A DNA stretch of 64,000 nt from Medicago truncatula (Eukaryota; Streptophyta; Magnoliopsida; Fabales; Fabaceae): assembly GCF_003473485.1 (NCBI RefSeq), contig NC_053048.1, forward strand, positions 47,070,255 to 47,134,254, in the 5' to 3' direction. Under the pieces are notes generated by a model, which saw only the letters and a program-made list of their open reading frames with translations, was not told the origin of the DNA and ran no database searches. Of this stretch, positions 58,499 through 64,000 are shown in pieces. Numbering within the stretch: position 1 is the first letter of the stretch; each line of letters starts with the position of its first letter. A program made the translations under genes and the position numbers.

Positions 58499-60423
58499 TC
58501 ACTGTTGAGCCTGCAAGTTAGAACTTTGTAAGTTTAAAAAGTGGTGAATACAATAGGCAGAAACAATCACAATTATTCAAAATCAATCATGATATATGTG
58601 TTGATATTTAGTATAATATTACCAGAAAGCGTTTCTTGAAAATATCAATAATTTCATTTGGATCGGCCCTTGTCTGTGTATAAGCATCAATCTTGTTAAG
58701 CTCCTGCCAAAGAAACATTATTCACAAATATATCTCGTGTTAACAATACATCGGAGGTAATGGTAAGAACTCTTGTCAAAGCTTGAGGACCGACCACTTT
58801 CCGTGGCCCATTTCCGTTTCAATTTTCCGAACAGATGAAGTTTTCCTCAAGTTTGGATTGATGACCTTGATTTGTAATCAATTCATAAATGAAAGCAATT
58901 ATGGAAAACTGCAATTTTAGAGACAACTGTTTCAACTGTACCTCAATCCATGCTGCAAGTTTAGGCCTTCCTTCTGTTATATCATGCTTGAACACCTCAG
59001 AAAAGACTATATGGAATCTTTCAACAAATGGAACATAGGCAATATCCACCTAATCAACACAACCAATAACAACGTATATATAAGAGAAAAATTATAGTCA
59101 TGGATGATTTCATTTATCTGATCACATGCTTTAGTAAAAATTTGCAAGAATTTCTTTCGTGCCAACAAGTTATGTGCTTAAAATGCAACCAACTGAAAAG
59201 AAAAAGGACAAGTCTCTTGATTTCAACTTACCCAACTGAATTGTCCTAGAAAGAATGGTCCATCATCAAATTTACCAAGAGCATTCTCCAAGTAATCAAA
59301 GGCAGGACCTGATTGAAATTAGCAATTTTGAAAGTTCATTTTGCGCCTACTAGAATAACATACCATTCCTCTATTTATTAACTTTAAAGCCTTACCAGCT
59401 TGTTTTATAGGATCTCCTTTCAATGAAGAGTACAGGTCTTTGGTGAATGTATCAACATGAGAAATCAACTGATCACCAAACTCTTTCTTTGCAGGATCCT
59501 GAAAAACAAAATCTTAAAACTATGTCCACTGAAATAATCGATTTTTTTTTAGAGGTGCGGGAGAGTGCTTTCTCACACTGGGAACTAGAGATAGCCCTTC
59601 AAAGTTGACATCTATGTAACTGATCAAATCGAGACTTTCTCCCAAGACTTTCCCGTTGTGCTCCAACGATGGCACCTATAACATTCGAAGAAAATAATGA
59701 TCAACTGGGTGAGAATTGAGTAATTTATTTCCCTGTATGAGCAAGTTAAACACACCTTGTTTTCTGGGTAGACTTTCTCCTTATACCAAGCAGGCCTATC
59801 TTGAAGGTTAATAGAAACCAATTTGATTTTATCTTGTAGTCCCTGCATTGGTCATCAAATGAAAAATAATGACCTATTAATCATAGAATAAAAAAATTAA
59901 CAGATTAATAGAAATTAAGAAGTTCATTAGCTTGAACCAATCTAATAAACCTTGAGAAAACCAAAACAATTAAGTTAGTAATTCAAATATATATGCACCT
60001 AACCAAATCAACTAAAATTAATTTATAAAAATTGGCCTTGTCCGTTAAAATAAGATTGAATTGAATAGCTTCAGTTGAGTTTTTTATTTATCAATATCAA
60101 AAGTAAAAACAAATAGATTTGTGTATTTGTGCAAAATATAAAACAATAAACAAAGAGGAGCAAGACAAGAAAAGACAAACCTTATAGTTTCTAGCGATCC
60201 ATGCACGTTGTGCGTAGGGACAAACATAACTGATGTACAACCTAAAAGAAGATGTACAAATATAGAAATAAAAAAATTGTTACATATATAGATGAACAAC
60301 ATGATAATTGAAAAGAAAAAAATAACGGAGGAAGAAGAACCTTGTGTCTCCGTTAAAAATAGGAGGTGGATCGGAGTTGGAAGTTAACGGAGGAGTACGA
60401 ATTTCTTTCACAGTTGTTGCCAT
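58499..60423 (-). CDS. GSTL: Lambda-class glutathione S-transferase (nine exons)
   Basis: Exons on the minus strand are 60341-60423, 60181-60241, 59756-59842, 59577-59675, 59396-59498, 59232-59308, 58942-59049, 58623-58703 and 58499-58510. All introns are GT-AG and the frame is open throughout, giving 236 aa. The N-terminal thioredoxin fold carries LYISYVCPYAQRAWIARNYK. Its CPYA site has the catalytic cysteine that marks lambda and DHAR classes. VPSLEHNG and GESLDLISYID complete the glutathione site. The helical domain follows (GPAFDYLENALGKFDDGPFF, VDIAYVPFVERF). Lambda GSTs act as cytosolic or plastid thiol transferases, for example deglutathionylating flavonols. No transit peptide is evident (MATTVKEIRTPPLTSNS). 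The last exon encodes only AQQ and the stop. Confidence 0.93.
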
Positions 60424-62239
60424 TGTTAGATTTGTTTGTTCAGGAGCTTATTGTGGGGTTTGGTTTGGGTGATGAGTATTTCTTACCTTATACAGAATTG
60501 CGACTACATTCAAGTGAATATGTTTATGTTTTATTTTATATAAGGTACCCCCCACCAATGCAATCGTGTGATGTGAAGAAGATACCATTATGGAATTGGA
60601 TTCTAGAATATTAATAATCGTTTGATCAGGATCAATCGGTTAAAAGATATAAGATTTTATTTATATTTTATAATTTAAAAAATATTAAAGATGTATGTTA
60701 TAATCTTTGAACTTAAAGCGAAATTGATGTTGTCAAATTGCATATTATTCAACCATTGTAACGCATGCAATAAGCTCAGAGTTTTCCCCACATCAACATA
60801 ATACATAGGAGAGAGATACAATTTTAAAGAGCATAAAGTTATCTTCTTGATTGCAATTTGTTCTATACAACTCATCCAAAAATGAAACATCGACGTTACA
60901 TTTCAGATACCTTTGTTGTGTACGGTTTCACCTGGTCAAAATAATATCACTCGTTGTAATAGAAGAATTTTAAGTTGTACTTAAATTGTCTTGAATAATT
61001 GTAGTCTGATCATACAAACTGAATTTGTTTATGTGTTGTTGTGGACTAGTTGCCGGAATAGTTGCATTAGCTGCATATCAATCCTCAATAAGGTGACAAG
61101 CTCGATCAACTACTGAATTTGTTGATGTGTAATATGTCACCGTTAAAAATAAAAGACAATTATATATAAATATTTTTTGACAAAAAAGACAGTTATATAT
61201 AAAATTAAGATGATATATTTCTCTTTCATTTTTAATGCTGAAAAATAACACCATATTCTCTCGTATGTAAATCAAATGTGAGAGGATCTATTTTCAAGTT
61301 GGGTGAAGCAAATCATGTTTGAATATGAAGTCATCTAATTGAATAATTTTGATGCCATAAAAAGTCATCTAAGGGATGATATATAGAACGAGGCCTTCAT
61401 ACTACGAGACAAGATTAGCTACTTCTTCGATTTTACGTGGCTATTTTTACAATTTTAAATCAGTTAAAATTTATTTTAATTTTTTTTTTTGTTGGATTTG
61501 TTCTTCTTTTTTAAAAATTTGCGTACCCATGTAAAAGTTTATTTTTTTTTTAAAAAAAAAAAGTTAAAATAACTCACCTGAAATAGCATTGGAGAGAGTC
61601 AAACTCAATACCTTAAGAAAAATATACTTCAAGATCTCATACCGACACTTGTTACCTGTTCAACCCTTTTCATCCTTTCATCGGTAGATTAATTAAGTAT
61701 TTTTTGGTCAATTTAAAATGAAGCTTTTGAGTTTAAAATACAACTTTGAGTCGTCAAAAGGGAAATATTAAAATATGGAAACCATCAAGTTACTATGAAC
61801 AGAAATGCCAAAACGAAAATTCTACCAAAATAGGGAAGTATTGAGAGTGGAGTGGGGAGTGGTGGTGGGGACTAGTTGTCAGATTATCGGTTTGAGTGGT
61901 TAGAAATAGGGTCATATCTTATTTGGAAACGTTAAGTTGTACTCTTAAGATATAAGTTAAGAAATTAAAATAAAATATTTTATTGGAAATTGTGCATTTG
62001 ATACTTTAAAATTTTAAAATATTATGTTTTCAAGATAAAATTTACTAGTATGGTTTAATTCTATTTTTAACTTCTGAATTTGCGTCTTTGTCGAAAACAA
62101 AAAAAAACTTCTTAACATGTGTCCTTAAGGCATATGTAGCATGACACTGTCTTATTTTTTGCATAAATTATAGGTAGATGCAATTATTTTGAAGGAGACG
62201 TTATAATTGTCTTTTTAGTTTAGTTGTTCATAAAAATAT
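60424..62239. other. Intergenic, upstream of GST
   Basis: The first few hundred bases are the GST promoter; a plus-strand frame here (60366-60614) overlaps GST exon 1 and is a shadow. Around 61925-62155 there is AT-rich sequence with loosely inverted ends (acgttaagttgtactcttaa and cttaacatgtgtccttaagg), perhaps a decayed relative of the small MITE family at 5470-5640. Confidence 0.4.
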
Positions 62240-62249
62240 CATTGTGGAA

Positions 62250-62642
62250 GAAATATTAAGTGATAAATTTGATGTTATTTGTGTTGTGATGGATGAAGGT
62301 GGAGAATACAAAATTTCACTTGGAAGAGCAATTAGTGGATGAATGTAAGGATTTGTTGACTAATGTTTCTTTGCAAGATAGTTTTGATGATGAGTGGAAT
62401 ATAATCAAAATTATGATTGCCTTTACTCGATGAAAGATGCTCACTTCCTTATTTTTGATGTGGATTCAATAGAAAATTCTCTCTTGTATGGAGTTACGTG
62501 GAATAGTTTGGTATCATTAAATGTATTGATGTTTGCATGGAGGTTATTCAATGACCACCTTCTAATAAAAGATAACTTCATCCGATATAAAATTTATAAT
62601 TTAAATTATCTTATGTGTGGAGGGGTGAGATGTAATTGGTAA
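62250..62642 (+). pseudogene. Non-LTR retrotransposon remnant (zf-RVT region)
   Basis: The frame 62394-62642 contains VTWNSLVSLNVLMFAWRLFNDHLLIKDN and a CGG further on. This is the hallmark of the zinc-binding reverse-transcriptase tail domain of plant LINEs (usual form: W...VPLKVSLFAWRLL..RLPTKDNL). The preceding 150 bp seem to continue the same protein in other frames, with stops and frameshifts. It is a short decayed fragment without polymerase motifs. Confidence 0.7.
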
Positions 62643-63142
62643 GTGCCAAAATGACCTATTTTTATTTATATAAATAAATATAAATTAAGACAATTATTAA
62701 CTTGTTCAACAATAAATCTAATGAAAATTATCCGATTCAAGGTAAATATTAGATAATAAGATCATGAGTAACATTTCATGTACTATGATATTGTTCCAAT
62801 GCATCTTTTGTACTATTGTTTTATCCATTTTTGGAGACCCTATGAATGTAAACTATTTCAATATTACATATTTAATTAATAATGAAAACATAAGTAATAA
62901 GGAAATTGTTTTAGAGTGGACCTCATCTCAGCCTACACTGCCAATTTAATACATGACGATTCAATAACCCATGATCCTCGTCTCTTGAGGCATGATAGAA
63001 GACTTCATGCAATCCTTACTGCCAATAAGACTTCAAATAATCTTCATCTAACAAACTCCTGTTTTCTTTGCAGGTTATATTTTGGAAAACTAAATCAAAC
63101 CGATCTATTACACCTTTAAATATAACTAGAGAGCAATAGACA

Positions 63143-63314
63143 ACTAGAAAGAGTGGGGTTGGCGGTTGTTGGATTGGAGGGTCAATTGCGTCTAATTACA
63201 TATTGTCTACCCAATCTAACTACAAATTCATCCATGTGTAATAAAGTTGACCATCTGTAATTGAACACAATTGACACTCCAATCCAACAATCGACAATCT
63301 CACTCTTTTCTAGT
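63143..63314. mobile_element. MITE with ctagaaagagtg ends
   Basis: The left arm (ctagaaagagtggggttggc, ggttgttggattggagggtc, aattg) and right arm (caattgacactccaatccaa, caatcgacaatctcactctt, ttctag) are inverted over about 60 bp with a short AT-rich loop. It is about 170 bp with no coding content. Confidence 0.75.
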
Positions 63315-63382
63315 GGACCGTAAATGCATTAATAAATTGTTTTCATTATTTTATTACAGTCGAATCAAATGACTTTGTGGAT

Positions 63383-63857
63383 GTAGTTGTCTTTTTTTTT
63401 AACAACAAATTTTATTAAAAATCAGATCCCTCCTCAAGACGAACAGAGACCGGTGTTTTAGAGACTACAAGTTAAACGCGCCGTATATATGCGGAACATC
63501 CAAAGTAAAAACCATAAAAGATACTCTTACACACGACCCCTAATCAAACCCTATCTTCAACACCCACGAGGACATCACACACCAAAATTAACTTCATCGC
63601 CTAAAACAGACTTCATCACAAAACAACCATTGAAAAAACGATATCCATAACCACTCATCGCCTCTACTCACCCTAAAAGAACACCCTTATAATTCAAACA
63701 CCTTGTCCTCATTACCATAGCTGAGCCGCATCCGAAATTGTCTTATTGAAAAGATTATTCAGCTTCCGCCACCTCTCAACATCCGGTCCTCCCAGTTAGA
63801 ATCAATAAATCAAAAGAGAGAGTTAGAATCAATGAATTAAAAGAGAGTAGTTGTCTT
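63383..63857 (-). mobile_element. Poly(A)-tailed retrocopy with 11-bp target duplication
   Basis: The direct repeat gtagttgtctt lies at 63383-63393 and 63847-63857. Read on the minus strand, the insert ends with AATAAA, then a short spacer, then a run of A abutting the repeat: a reverse-transcribed polyadenylated transcript. Near its 5' end one frame reads PDVERWRKLNNLFNKTISDA followed by AQLW and a stop. This could be the C-terminus of the source protein, with the remainder as 3' UTR. I do not recognise the source; a 5'-truncated LINE is the alternative. Confidence 0.7.
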
Positions 63858-64000
63858 ATTATTGAATTAGAGGGGGAGGCAGGTAATAGAAATTGGATAT
63901 GTAATCTTTTTAAATTAGTGAACATTATAGTAGTGCCTGTATAGAGAAGTTTTGGGTAGCACTTCGGTGCCTTTGCCTGTGGTGTCTCTGAAGAGTATTT

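Noticed and set aside
62764-63119. Two small frames, one with a hydrophobic start (MSNISCTMILFQ), considered as a nodule cysteine-rich-type peptide
   Set aside because: No spaced cysteine pattern or matching exon structure; lies beside LINE debris.

Overview
This window looks like nuclear DNA from a papilionoid legume, most likely a Medicago-type genome. The reasons are an AT-rich base composition, GT-AG introns, plant-only gene families (lambda-class glutathione transferase, ZAT zinc fingers, DUF1635, plant protein 1589, DUF7086) and dense small plant transposons. The species is an inference. There is no sign of bacterial operons, CRISPR arrays or phage.

Layout. Positions 1-8.7 kb hold no gene I can support: MITEs (one nested pair), a copia-type LTR with its primer-binding site, and SINE debris. 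Two paralogous single-exon C2H2 zinc-finger repressor genes (ZAT11/ZAT12 type, minus strand) lie at 8.76-9.27 and 14.39-14.89 kb, with a Harbinger-type element between them. Plastid diaminopimelate epimerase (lysine synthesis) occupies 18.1-23.9 kb on the minus strand in nine exons that join in frame. A DUF1635 gene is at 25.5-26.3 kb. From 28.4 to 34.9 kb there is a transposon nest, including two non-autonomous long-TIR elements with 9-10 bp target duplications. A small plant protein 1589 gene (37.5-38.2 kb) sits behind a cluster of G-boxes. The TPR protein SLOW GREEN 1 is at 41.98-43.04 kb. A TIR element carrying a SINE inside it follows at 44.5-45.6 kb.

At 47.5-48.0 kb there is a promoter of the translation-gene type (site II, TATA, telo-box) followed by two box C/D snoRNA genes. 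One of these has guide matches to 25S rRNA. It is the least expected gene-level feature here. From 50.6 to 56.4 kb there are two intact DUF7086 genes with a collapsed, stop-containing third copy between them. A lambda glutathione S-transferase (nine exons, minus strand) lies at 58.5-60.4 kb, and pieces of its downstream flank are duplicated beside the first DUF7086 gene. The last 2 kb hold a LINE fragment, a MITE and a poly(A)-tailed retrocopy with an 11-bp target duplication.

The genes do not form a pathway. Two serve the plastid (DAPF and SG1), the 1589 gene may affect plastid gene control, and the ZAT pair and GST are typical stress genes. No new defence or metabolic system was found. The most notable material is the snoRNA gene, the DUF7086 birth-and-death cluster and the nested transposon architecture.
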